A stretch of 5,682 nucleotides of DNA from Betaproteobacteria bacterium (GCA_005888925.1 VBCP01000330.1:10933-16614); one strand, 5' to 3'. Counted from the stretch's first letter, positions 1 to 5,682 are shown. A program made the numbers and translations. The notes: a model not told the origin generated them from the letters alone.

Positions 1-326
1 CGATCGTCTACAACAACCACGCCTATAGCGGCCCGCACAGCCGCGTGATCGAGAAGGTGCCCGGCGGACGCATGGTGCAGACCGGGCACTTCTTCCACGA
101 CTACCTCGGCAGCCCGGACATGAACATGGCCTCGATCGCCAAGGGCTTCGGCGTCGACGCCGAGGTGGCGCACTCGCCCGCCGAGCTGCGCGCCGCGCTC
201 GGGCGCGCGCGCAAGGCGGCGGCCGACGGCAAGCCTTACCTCATCGACGCGCAGGTCGCGCGTGTCGGCGTCGCCTGGGCGGACAAACCTTGGGTCCCAT
301 CAATTCGGGGACGCAGCCCGAACTAG
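1..326 (+). CDS. Thiamine-diphosphate-dependent enzyme, acetolactate-synthase-like, C-terminal fragment
   Basis: This is the 3' end of a gene that begins outside the window; the first complete codon is at position 3 and TAG is at 324-326. About 107 residues are visible. They open with IVYNNHAYSGP, in which the Asn-Asn pair after a hydrophobic strand matches the end of the ThDP/Mg2+-binding motif (GDG...NN) of the pyruvate-oxidase/acetolactate-synthase superfamily. They continue with DMNMASIAKGFGVDAEVAHS and a PYLIDAQV strand, which is the usual order of the C-terminal ThDP domain (PF02775). Such enzymes make or break C-C bonds next to a keto or formyl group in the cytoplasm; the substrate cannot be told from this fragment. 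The last residues, after DKPWVPS, are IRGRSPN and are read from a repeat (see 304-347), so the natural C-terminus has probably been altered. The stop lies 22 bases before the HAD gene on the same strand, which suggests co-transcription. Family call firm, exact enzyme unknown. Confidence 0.85.
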   Translation, partial: IVYNNHAYSGPHSRVIEKVPGGRMVQTGHFFHDYLGSPDMNMASIAKGFGVDAEVAHSPAELRAALGRARKAAADGKPYLIDAQVARVGVAWADKPWVPSIRGRSPN

Positions 327-347
327 TTCCGGGACGGAGCCCGAACT
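304..347. repeat. Two imperfect 19-bp direct repeats, each holding a small inverted repeat
   Basis: Positions 306-324 and 329-347 match at 17 of 19 bases and are 23 bases apart. The first unit contains the inverted repeat TTCGGG (304-309) / CCCGAA (317-322) around a 7-base loop. The second has a shorter CGGG/CCCG stem (330-333 / 340-343). There is no T-run, so it is not a standard terminator. The array encodes the last residues and stop of the ThDP gene and runs up to the GTG start of the HAD gene. It looks like a short dispersed palindromic repeat (REP-like), but only this pair is visible here, so that class is an inference. Confidence 0.7.
332..339 (+). promoter_or_regulatory. Likely ribosome-binding site for the HAD gene
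   Basis: GGACGGAG ends 9 bases before the GTG at 349 and is the only purine-rich, Shine-Dalgarno-like stretch near the candidate starts. It favours GTG 349 over the GTG at 358. It lies inside the second copy of the direct repeat, so the repeat may provide the translation signal. Confidence 0.45.
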
Positions 348-348
348 C

Positions 349-1053
349 GTGCTTTCCGTGCGCGCGCTCACCTTCGACGTGTTCGGCACGGTCGTCGACT
401 GGCGCAGCTCGATCATCCGCGAAGGCGAGCTGCTCGCCGCGGCCAAAGGCCTGAAGATCGATTGGCCCGCGTTCGCCGATGCCTGGCGCGCGGGCTATCG
501 GCCGGCGATGGACCGCGTCGCGCGCGGCGAGCTCGCCTGGCAGACCATCGACCAGCTGCACCGCTCGATCCTCGACGGCCTGCTCCAGCGCTTCAACATC
601 ACCGGGCTCGACGAGCGCGACATCGAGAAATTCAACCGCGTCTGGCACCGGCTCATGCCCTGGTCCGATGCCGTGCCGGGCCTCAACCGCCTGCGCTCGC
701 GCTACGTGCTGGCAACTCTATCGAATGGAAACATCGGCCTGCTCGTCAACATGGCGAAGAATGCCGGCCTGCCGTGGGACTGCGTGTTGTCGGGTGAGCT
801 GATCCACAAGTACAAGCCCGATCCCGAGGTCTACCGCATGGCGGCGAGATTGCTCGGATTCGAGCTCGCCGAGGTGATGATGGTGGCGGCGCATCCGCCG
901 GATCTCGACGCGGCGCAGCGCACCGGGCTCAAGACCGCCTACGTCCCCCGCCCCCTCGAGCACGGCGCCGAACGCCGCGCAGACCCCGGCGGTGGTCGCT
1001 TCGACGTCGTCGCCACCGACTTTCTGGATCTGGCCGCCAAGCTCGGCGCCTAG
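349..1053 (+). CDS. Type II haloacid-dehalogenase-like HAD hydrolase
   Basis: 234 residues from GTG 349, the usual length for the family. The open frame extends upstream to 262, but that part overlaps the ThDP gene and the repeat, so 349 (or GTG 358) is preferred. All four HAD motifs are visible: motif I LTFDVFGTVVDWR with nucleophile Asp10; motif II TLSNGN (Ser125, Asn126); motif III HKYKPDPEVY (Lys156); motif IV AAHPPDLDAAQ (Asp185). The helical cap lies between motifs I and II (about residues 20-105). The FDVFGT(V/L)VDWR opening is typical of (S)-2-haloacid dehalogenases (EC 3.8.1.2), which hydrolyse 2-haloalkanoates in the cytoplasm through an aspartyl ester. In characterised L-2-haloacid dehalogenases a Ser and an Asn precede the motif IV Asp; here those places are Ala180 and His182, followed by Pro-Pro, so dehalogenation is not assured. 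Probably in an operon with the ThDP gene; ends at the terminator at 1069-1099. Confidence 0.88.
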   Translation: MLSVRALTFDVFGTVVDWRSSIIREGELLAAAKGLKIDWPAFADAWRAGYRPAMDRVARGELAWQTIDQLHRSILDGLLQRFNITGLDERDIEKFNRVWHRLMPWSDAVPGLNRLRSRYVLATLSNGNIGLLVNMAKNAGLPWDCVLSGELIHKYKPDPEVYRMAARLLGFELAEVMMVAAHPPDLDAAQRTGLKTAYVPRPLEHGAERRADPGGGRFDVVATDFLDLAAKLGA

Positions 1054-1068
1054 GACGCGCTCCGAAAT

Positions 1069-1099
1069 AAAAAAGGCCGCGAACTTCGCGGCCTTTTTT
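1069..1099. terminator. Bidirectional rho-independent terminator
   Basis: AAAAAA (1069-1074), then a perfect GC-rich stem GGCCGCG (1075-1081) / CGCGGCC (1087-1093) with loop AACTT, then TTTTTT (1094-1099). The stem can extend through the A/T tracts, and a T-run follows it on both strands. It sits 15 bases after the HAD stop and 13 bases beyond the stop of the converging OmpA-like gene, so it should end both transcripts. Confidence 0.95.
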
Positions 1100-1112
1100 G
1101 CGCCCCGAGCGG

Positions 1113-1913
1113 CTACAAGGTGCGCGTGCCTCTGATCTCGACTTCCACCCGGCGGTTGCGGGCGCGTCCCTGAGTCGTCTTGTTGTCGGCCACGGGACTG
1201 GTCTTGCCGCGACCCGTGGTTTTGATCTTCTCCGCGTTGATGCCGTGAGTCGCGAGATATTGCTTCACCGCGTTGGCCCGGCGCAGCGACAGGCGCTGGT
1301 TCGCCACATCGGTGCCGACGTTGTCGGTATGGCCGGTGACCGCGATGGCATCAAAGCTCACGTCCCTCAGCTTCGCCGCGAGCTCGCCGAGCTTCCCCTG
1401 GCCTTCGGGCTTCAGGTCCGCCTTGCCGGTATCGAACGACGCGTCAGCGCCGAGCGTGATCGACTGCGTCCTCGCCCGAACCGGCACGGCCGCGGGCGCG
1501 GCGGCGAGCGGCGCTACGGCGATCGGCGCCGGCTGCGGCCGCGGCGCCTCGACCAGCTTCGGCTCCGGCGCACGCGGCACGACCGGCGCGGGCGCGGCTT
1601 CGAGCGGCGCTACGGCGATCGGCGCCGGCTGCGGCCGCGGCGCCTCGACCAGCTTCGGCTCCGGCGCACGCGGCACGACCGGCGCGGGCGCGGCTTCGAC
1701 CTTCTTCATGGGCTTCGGCGCGGCGTCCGCATCGCACTCGGCGATCGCCTTGGCTTCGGTCCATTGCGCCGTGCGCCAGCAAAGGCCGAAGGGATTCTTC
1801 ACGACGTCGGCGGAAAGGTCGCGCGCGTAGCCGTCGTTGCTAACGGTCTGCGCGGACGCCGCCGCCGGAAGCACGGCGAGAACCAGGAACTGCACGAGGA
1901 TCGTGAACTTCAT
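1113..1913 (-). CDS. OmpA-family peptidoglycan-binding outer-membrane/periplasmic protein
   Basis: 266 residues from ATG 1913, preceded 7 bases upstream by a good ribosome-binding site, AGGGAG (1921-1926, minus strand). Residues 1-21 form a signal peptide (MKFTILVQFLVLAVLP core, AASA before Gln22). Residues 23-62 are a short N-terminal segment with Cys45 and Cys60, possibly a disulfide. Residues 67-148 are a Pro/Ala-rich linker with two identical 32-residue units (73-104, 105-136) and a degenerate third start. Residues 150-266 are an OmpA C-terminal domain (PF00691): SFDTGKADLKPEG, then VTGHTDNVG and LSLRRANAVKQYL. Asp197 and Arg212 fit the diaminopimelate-binding pair of OmpA. There is no beta-barrel, so it is a soluble or loosely membrane-associated cell-wall tether, not a full OmpA. 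Divergent from the membrane-protein gene at 2022 with 108 bases between them. Confidence 0.93.
   Translation of the reverse strand: MKFTILVQFLVLAVLPAAASAQTVSNDGYARDLSADVVKNPFGLCWRTAQWTEAKAIAECDADAAPKPMKKVEAAPAPVVPRAPEPKLVEAPRPQPAPIAVAPLEAAPAPVVPRAPEPKLVEAPRPQPAPIAVAPLAAAPAAVPVRARTQSITLGADASFDTGKADLKPEGQGKLGELAAKLRDVSFDAIAVTGHTDNVGTDVANQRLSLRRANAVKQYLATHGINAEKIKTTGRGKTSPVADNKTTQGRARNRRVEVEIRGTRTL
1505..1699. repeat. Perfect 96-bp tandem duplication in the OmpA-like linker
   Basis: Copies at 1505-1600 and 1601-1696 are identical base for base; the match runs on 3 further bases to 1603/1699 before diverging. The unit is a multiple of three, so it adds exactly 32 residues (EAAPAPVVPRAPEPKLVEAP and following) without disturbing the frame. 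Identity at synonymous sites shows that the duplication is recent or is being homogenised. Confidence 0.97.
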
Positions 1914-2021
1914 GTTCTATCTCCCTGAGTGGTCAAGACGAAGTGATTTTGCCGAGTGTAAAACCTCGTACAAAGGACCTTCAGCACGCCCGCGCGGGAG
2001 CACAGGTAATATGTCACGCCG

Positions 2022-2558
2022 ATGAGCGAGCCGCTGCAGGCCTGGCACGAGTTCTATTTTCTGCTCGGCACGTCGGCCGCCGCGCTGACCGGCCTGATGG
2101 CCGTGGTGGTCTCCATCAACCCCGATACGATCGCGGACCGCCCGGCGGCGGGCGTGCGCGCGTTCATCACGCCGACGATGGTGTTCTTCACTACCGCGTT
2201 CGCCGTGTCGGCGCTGCTCTTGGTGCCGCATCTTTCGGTGCGCTCGCTGGCCGTGCTCCTGGCGCTGACCGGCATCGCCGGCATCGCCTACCTGGTCTGG
2301 ACGCGCGGCCATCATTACTACGTGCACGGCGTCGAAGACCAGCCGCCCAACCTCGACCGTGAGGACTGGATCTTCTTCATCGGCCTGCCGTATCTCAGCT
2401 ATCTGCTGCTTATCGTGGCGGCGCTCGGCATCTGGCTGCGCGCCGGCTTCGGCCCGCCGACCCTGGCGATCACTGCGATGCTCCTCGTCGTCACCGGCAT
2501 CCACAACGCCTGGGACCTGGTGATCTGGCTGGCGCAGCAGAAGCGCCGCGCGAGCTGA
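2022..2558 (+). CDS. Five-helix integral membrane protein of unknown function
   Basis: 178 residues from ATG 2022. I do not recognise a named family, although the opening WHEFYFLLGTSAAALTGLM resembles a hypothetical membrane protein found in many proteobacteria. Hydrophobic segments suitable for membrane helices lie at about residues 11-32, 47-69, 73-93, 115-139 and 146-171. A hydrophilic, His/Tyr-rich loop (RGHHYYVHGVEDQPPNLDRED, about 95-115) lies between helices 3 and 4, and there is a basic tail (QKRRAS). There is no signal peptide beyond the first helix and no enzyme motif. The ribosome-binding site is weak: an AGG lies 14 bases upstream and a GGGAG 21 bases upstream. An upstream ATG at 2011 gives only a four-codon frame (MSRR) whose TGA overlaps this start as ATGA. 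One base separates this gene's stop from the zinc-ribbon gene's ATG, so the two are probably translated together. Confidence 0.8.
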   Translation: MSEPLQAWHEFYFLLGTSAAALTGLMAVVVSINPDTIADRPAAGVRAFITPTMVFFTTAFAVSALLLVPHLSVRSLAVLLALTGIAGIAYLVWTRGHHYYVHGVEDQPPNLDREDWIFFIGLPYLSYLLLIVAALGIWLRAGFGPPTLAITAMLLVVTGIHNAWDLVIWLAQQKRRAS

Positions 2559-2559
2559 C

Positions 2560-2739
2560 ATGCCGCTGCTCCACGTGCGCTGCGCCAAGTGCCGCAAGAT
2601 GATCTCGACCGGCCTGGACGTCGACTTCGAGACCTTCAAGGACCTGACGGACACCGAGCGCACGCTCGAGTGCCCGCGGTGCGAAGAAACGCAGGTGTGG
2701 AGCCTGGACGACGTCGACCGTTCGGTCTTTAAAGCCTGA
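2560..2739 (+). CDS. Small zinc-ribbon protein (59 aa)
   Basis: The frame runs ATG 2560-2562 to TGA 2737-2739, 59 residues. It contains two CxxC knuckles, Cys8-Ala-Lys-Cys11 (VRCAKCRKM) and Cys38-Pro-Arg-Cys41 (LECPRCEET), 26 residues apart. That is the spacing of a four-Cys zinc ribbon, as in small nucleic-acid- or protein-binding ribbons. The start follows the upstream membrane-protein stop with one base between (TGACATG), which points to translational coupling; no separate strong ribosome-binding site is visible. Codon use is GC-rich at third positions throughout, like the neighbours. Its last 11 bases overlap, tail to tail, the end of the amidohydrolase gene on the other strand. Partner and function unknown; a role with the membrane protein is only suggested by the arrangement. 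Confidence 0.78.
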   Translation: MPLLHVRCAKCRKMISTGLDVDFETFKDLTDTERTLECPRCEETQVWSLDDVDRSVFKA

Positions 2740-3703
2740 GCAAGCGCTCCGCGTTGCGGTGCGCGATCTTTTCCTTGTCGGCATCGCTCAGCGAGAGCTT
2801 GCGGAAGAATTCCATCCCGGTCTGGTTCGACTCGTAGGGCCAGTCGATCGCGAAGAGGATGTTGTCCGCGCCAAGCGCGAGCAGCGTGCAGACGAAAGCG
2901 GGCTCGAACCAGTTGCCGCTGGTGGTCACCAGCAGGTTCTCGCGCAGGTACTCGATCGGCTGCTTCTTCAGTCCTCGGCGCTTCGCCGCATGCAGGCTGT
3001 GGTCGTTCAACCGATGCATCGCGAACGGCAGGCCTTCGCCGAGGTGGCCGAGGATGATCTTGAGCTTCGGATAGGCGTCGAACAGGCCCGAGAACAAGAG
3101 GCGCAGGAAGTGGCAGCTCGTGTCCACCGCGAAGCCCCACGGCGCGCGCGCGAGCTCCTCGTAGCCGTCGAAGTACGCCTTCACCACTTGCGGGTGCGGC
3201 AGCGCCGGGTGCAGGTAGACCGGAACGCCGAGCTTCTCCGCGCGCTCCCAGATCGGCCAATACTTTTTCGCGTCAAGGAACTCGCCCTGCTGGTGGCTGT
3301 GGAGCATCGCGCCCTTGAAGCCGAGCTGCGTGACGCAGCGCTCGAGCTCGTCGACCGCGGCCTTCGGGTCGGCGGTGGGCAGCGCCGCGAATCCCGCGAA
3401 GCGCGCCGGGTGTTTTTGAATTGCTTGAGAAAGCCTATCGTTGGCATCGCGCGCCATGGGGACAGCCACGTCCGCGCCGAAGCCCTGCGGCCCGGGTGAG
3501 CCGAACGACAGCACCTGCATGTCGACCCCGTGCGCGTCCATGTGCGCGAGCCGCTTCGCGCCGAGGTCCAGGTTCTGTTCCATGATGTCGTGGCCCATCA
3601 CCTGGCTGCGGCTCGACAGGTAGAAGTTGCGGTACTCGTTCGCGCCGACCTTCTCGCGGTACAGCGGCGTGATGAAGTGCTCCTCGATGGCGATGATTCT
3701 CAT
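2729..3703 (-). CDS. Amidohydrolase B, gamma-resorcylate-decarboxylase-like (amidohydrolase-2 family)
   Basis: 324 residues from ATG 3703, which overlaps the preceding gene's TGA as ATGA; the length matches the family. It is a PF04909 TIM-barrel. The opening IAIEEHF supplies Glu7 and His9, YLHP gives His165, GHLGEGLPFAMHR gives His220, and AIDWPYESN gives Asp287. These correspond closely in order and position to the Glu8, His10, His164, His218 and Asp287 centre I recall for gamma-resorcylate (2,6-dihydroxybenzoate) decarboxylase. Other shared segments are FAALP (105-109), RLLFSGLFDAYPKLKIILGH and TTSGNW. Members carry out metal-dependent, non-oxidative decarboxylation or hydrolysis in the cytoplasm; the true substrate here is unknown. 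An open frame continues upstream to 4129, but it is out of frame with the gene lying there and lacks family similarity. Last gene of the minus-strand operon; no terminator is visible after it. Confidence 0.9.
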   Translation of the reverse strand: MRIIAIEEHFITPLYREKVGANEYRNFYLSSRSQVMGHDIMEQNLDLGAKRLAHMDAHGVDMQVLSFGSPGPQGFGADVAVPMARDANDRLSQAIQKHPARFAGFAALPTADPKAAVDELERCVTQLGFKGAMLHSHQQGEFLDAKKYWPIWERAEKLGVPVYLHPALPHPQVVKAYFDGYEELARAPWGFAVDTSCHFLRLLFSGLFDAYPKLKIILGHLGEGLPFAMHRLNDHSLHAAKRRGLKKQPIEYLRENLLVTTSGNWFEPAFVCTLLALGADNILFAIDWPYESNQTGMEFFRKLSLSDADKEKIAHRNAERLLRL

Positions 3704-4559
3704 GGCTTCGAGTAGCGCTTCTCGAGCTCGAGCTGCTTCTCGCCGCCCTCGCCCGCGGCGGGAACGTCGGGGATCGGGTAGCTGCCCGCCGCATGCTTCG
3801 CCTGGAATTCGTCCCAGGCCGCAACACCACGCGCCTGGAATGCGCGCATGAAATCGGAGAGCGCGGCCCAGATCACATGGTGGGTGAAGCTCGGATACCA
3901 GGCGACGTTCACGCCGAGCGCGAGGTGCTCCTCGGCCGAGAGGTAGCGCGGCAGCTTGCCCTTCATGAACGAGAGCACGCCCTTCACCGCGGCGCGCGCC
4001 TGCCGGATCTCGTCGGTCGAATGCGGCGACTCGAACTGCACCCAGTCGACGCCCGCCTTGTCCTGATAGGCGCGCAGGCGCTCGATGCACGCGGCGAGGC
4101 CGCCGTTCACCGCGTCGCGCGCGTAGCACTGCGCCATGATGACGAACGCCGGATCGAGCTCGTTCTTCATGTCGACCGCAGCGCGGTAGCGCGCCATCGC
4201 CTGCTCGAGCGGCACCACCTCGACGCCGGCCCCGCCTCGATGCACTCGCGCACGAGGCGCCGCACTGCCATGACGCCGCCGTGGCCGGTATCGCCGTCGA
4301 GGATCACCGGAAACCCGACGCTGCTCGCGATCCATTTGCCGATCTGCACGCACTCGGTCATGGTCGCGGTGCCGACGTCGGCGAGTCCGGTATAGCCGCC
4401 CACCACTGCGGAGGTGCCGACGAAGCCCGCTTCGCAGCCCGCGCGCTCCATGATGCGCGCGAGCGCCGCGGTGGGCGGATGCAGCACGCTCAGCACACGA
4501 TCTTTCCTGGCGAGGAGCTCGCGCAGGCGAACGGATTTCGGGTTGCTATTGAAGGCCAC
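3700..4559 (-). pseudogene. Isocitrate lyase/PEP mutase family protein, frame broken and internally deleted
   Basis: Two reading frames together make one protein. The N-terminal part runs from a probable GTG at 4559 to about 4230 (110 residues): RLRELLARKDRVLSVLHPPT, then GFPVILDGDTGHGG with Asp88 and Asp90, the metal-binding Asp pair of the family, ending VRRLVRECIEAG. The C-terminal part is in the frame shifted by one, from about 4230 to TGA 3702-3700 (176 residues): AGVEVVPLEQAMARYRAAVD, FVIMAQCYARD, VDWVQFESPHS, LSFMKGKLPRYLS. The frames meet at GGGG (4230-4233). In this family the strand after EAG normally continues AGxxI(E/D)DQ plus a substrate loop before the EVVPLEE-like helix; that segment is absent. 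I infer that about 20 codons (3n+1 bases) are missing, including the third acidic metal ligand. Members act as C-C or C-P lyases/mutases on 2-oxo or 2-hydroxy acids. The gene start overlaps the end of amidohydrolase A by 14 bases. GTG 4559 lacks a clear ribosome-binding site. Confidence 0.82.
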
Positions 4560-5633
4560 AGCGCGCGTAGAGCCGCACCGCGTTGTCCCAGAACAGCTTG
4601 CGCTTGCGCGCCTGCGGCATGTCCCAGTCGAGCACCTTCTGCACCCCACGAGATCGATCACCGCGTTGGTGAGCTTCTCGCCCTCCGGGATCTCGATGCT
4701 CTGGAAGTAGCGCCCGCCGGTCACGTAGTCGCTCGGTTTCGCCTTGAGCTTGGGAATCGCGGCGGCGATGGTCTCGGCGTGCTCATCGATGCGGCTCATC
4801 CAGAAAGGCAGCCAGCCGTGGCCCGCCTCGAGCGTCGCGACGCGCAGCTTCGGATAGCGGTCCATCACGCCGGCGCCAATCAGCGCCGCCATGTTGCGCA
4901 TGCCGCACCACGGATGCGCCGCCGAGCGCTGCAGCCAGAGGTTCTCCCAGGTATCGAGGCCGCCGGGCGCATAGGGCGGCATCACGGTGAAGGTGTGCAG
5001 CACGACGGCGAGATCGTGCTCCTGCGCCGCGGCCCACACCGGCTCGAGCGACGGGTGATCGAGCGGCACGCCGTAGGGCGCGTATGCCATCACCGCCCAC
5101 GCCCAGCGCTCCTTGCCGCAGCGCTTGATCTCTTCGAGGCCCGATTGCACGTCGCGCGTGCCGACGAGGATCAAGCCGCCGAGGCGCTGCGGATAGGCGC
5201 CGCAGTACTCCGCCATCCAGCGGTGATACGCGCGATACATCGCCATCTCGAGCTCGACGTCCTCGCCCGCGGTCCAGGTGCCGAACCAGCCCGAGGGCAG
5301 CGTCAGATTGACGTCCACGCCTTCGTAGTCCAGATCTTTTATTCGCTCGCCGGGCTCATGATCGCCGCGCGCCGACGGCTCGCGGCTGCGCTTGGCGCCG
5401 GTGAAGCCCGCCATGTAGCCGCCCTTGTCGGGCTCAGCCTGCGCGGTGCCGAGCTTGCGCAGGTAACGGCGCTGGCCTTTCGTGTACACGGGATAACCCT
5501 TGCTCTTCGCGCGATGCGGCTCCCAGGCGCCGAGCTTCGCTTTTTCCGCACCGGAGAGGTAGCGCTCGAGCACATCCATGTAAGGCCCGACGTGCGTATC
5601 GGAATCGAAAATGCGGAAACCGCTTCGCGCCAT
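4546..5633 (-). pseudogene. Amidohydrolase A (amidohydrolase-2 family), frame broken and internally deleted
   Basis: The start is taken as ATG 5633 because MARSGFRIFDSDTHVGP aligns with the usual family opening; ATGs at 5657 and 5681 are in frame but add unlike residues. The first 330 residues hold the DSDTH metal motif (Asp12, His14), GLILVGTRD, VVLHTFTVMPP (His213), YPKLRVATLEAGHGWLPFWM (His272) and SRIDEH, ending EKLTNAVIDLVG at 4644. The frame then changes at GGGG (4644-4647), and the C-terminus continues in the next frame as VQKVLDWDMPQARKRKLFW, DNAVRLYARCGL, stopping at TAG 4548-4546. Family members normally have a (A/F)(S/T)DYPH segment between these two parts, which carries the catalytic Asp; it is missing. 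I infer a loss of roughly 20-25 codons (3n+1 bases). If the frame is not corrected, translation continues into the next gene's frame. First gene of the operon; no clear promoter is seen in the 49 bases to the window edge. Confidence 0.83.
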
Positions 5634-5682
5634 GCCGCATTCTAGTGAGGTATACATTGCGCATGACCCGGCTTTTCGCATT

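Noticed and set aside
1098..1928. Plus-strand open frame (276 codons) opposite the OmpA-like gene
   Set aside because: It is a mirror of the 96-bp repeat and GC-rich codons; its arginine-rich repeats are the antisense of the Pro/Ala linker. The minus frame has a signal peptide, a ribosome-binding site and an OmpA domain.
1927..2010. Possible promoter for the OmpA-like gene (minus strand TTGTAC, 17 bases, AAAATC)
   Set aside because: Neither hexamer is close enough to consensus and several equally weak alternatives exist in the same 108-base spacer.
2011..2025. Four-codon leader frame (MSRR) overlapping the membrane-protein start as ATGA
   Set aside because: It has no strong ribosome-binding site and is too short to separate from chance; noted in the gene entry only.
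1917..3260. Minus-strand open frame (447 codons) spanning the membrane-protein gene and part of amidohydrolase B
   Set aside because: It runs out of frame through amidohydrolase B and antisense to the membrane and zinc-ribbon genes, with no recognisable domain.
3704..4129. N-terminal extension of amidohydrolase B to 4129
   Set aside because: These codons are out of frame within the lyase/mutase C-terminal half; the family begins at MRIIAIEEHF and ATG 3703 forms an ATGA overlap with the preceding stop.
4281..5645. Long plus-strand open frame (454 codons) opposite amidohydrolase A
   Set aside because: It is antisense to clearly conserved coding sequence, is rich in Arg/Ala/His with no domain, and is explained by high GC content, which lowers stop frequency in opposite-strand frames.
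5640..5660. TATACC-like -10 element upstream of amidohydrolase A
   Set aside because: No matching -35 element at a suitable distance, and the window ends just upstream.

Overview
This is a high-GC, gene-dense stretch that looks like a betaproteobacterial chromosome, probably Burkholderiales-like. The basis is general: GC-rich third codon positions, very tight gene packing, and an OmpA-family lipoprotein-like porin relative whose N-terminal segment (GYARDLS...WTEAKAIAECD) I associate with that group. No rRNA, tRNA, CRISPR or insertion sequence is visible.

Layout. (1) 1-326, plus strand: the C-terminal end of a thiamine-diphosphate (acetolactate-synthase-like) enzyme. It is followed closely by a type II haloacid-dehalogenase-like HAD hydrolase (349-1053). 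The junction between the two is made of a 23-bp-period imperfect repeat that supplies both the stop of the first gene and the ribosome-binding region of the second. (2) 1069-1099: a strong bidirectional terminator between convergent genes. (3) 1113-1913, minus strand: a secreted OmpA-like peptidoglycan-binding protein whose Pro/Ala-rich linker contains a base-perfect 96-bp tandem duplication. (4) 2022-2739, plus strand: a two-gene unit of a five-helix membrane protein and a 59-residue CxxC/CxxC zinc-ribbon protein. (5) 2729-5633, minus strand: three tightly overlapping genes, in transcription order amidohydrolase A, an isocitrate lyase/PEP mutase family protein, and amidohydrolase B, the last close to gamma-resorcylate decarboxylase.

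The main observation is in block 5. Amidohydrolase A and the lyase/mutase gene are each interrupted by a frame break at a GGGG run. In both, comparison with what I know of the families indicates that about 20 or more codons around a metal-ligand motif are missing: the SDYPH-type Asp segment in amidohydrolase A, and the (E/D)DQ segment in the lyase/mutase. The coding sequence resumes cleanly after each break. The third gene, amidohydrolase B, looks intact with all expected metal ligands. Either this is a recently decaying catabolic operon or the assembly dropped two short segments; read mapping would decide.

Functionally, blocks 1 and 5 both encode enzymes typical of catabolism of carboxylated or aromatic small molecules (ThDP C-C lyase, HAD hydrolase, amidohydrolases/decarboxylase, C-C lyase). 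The substrate cannot be read from the sequence. Blocks 3 and 4 are envelope and unknown-function genes. I did not find a convincing new defence, mobile or RNA-based system in this window.
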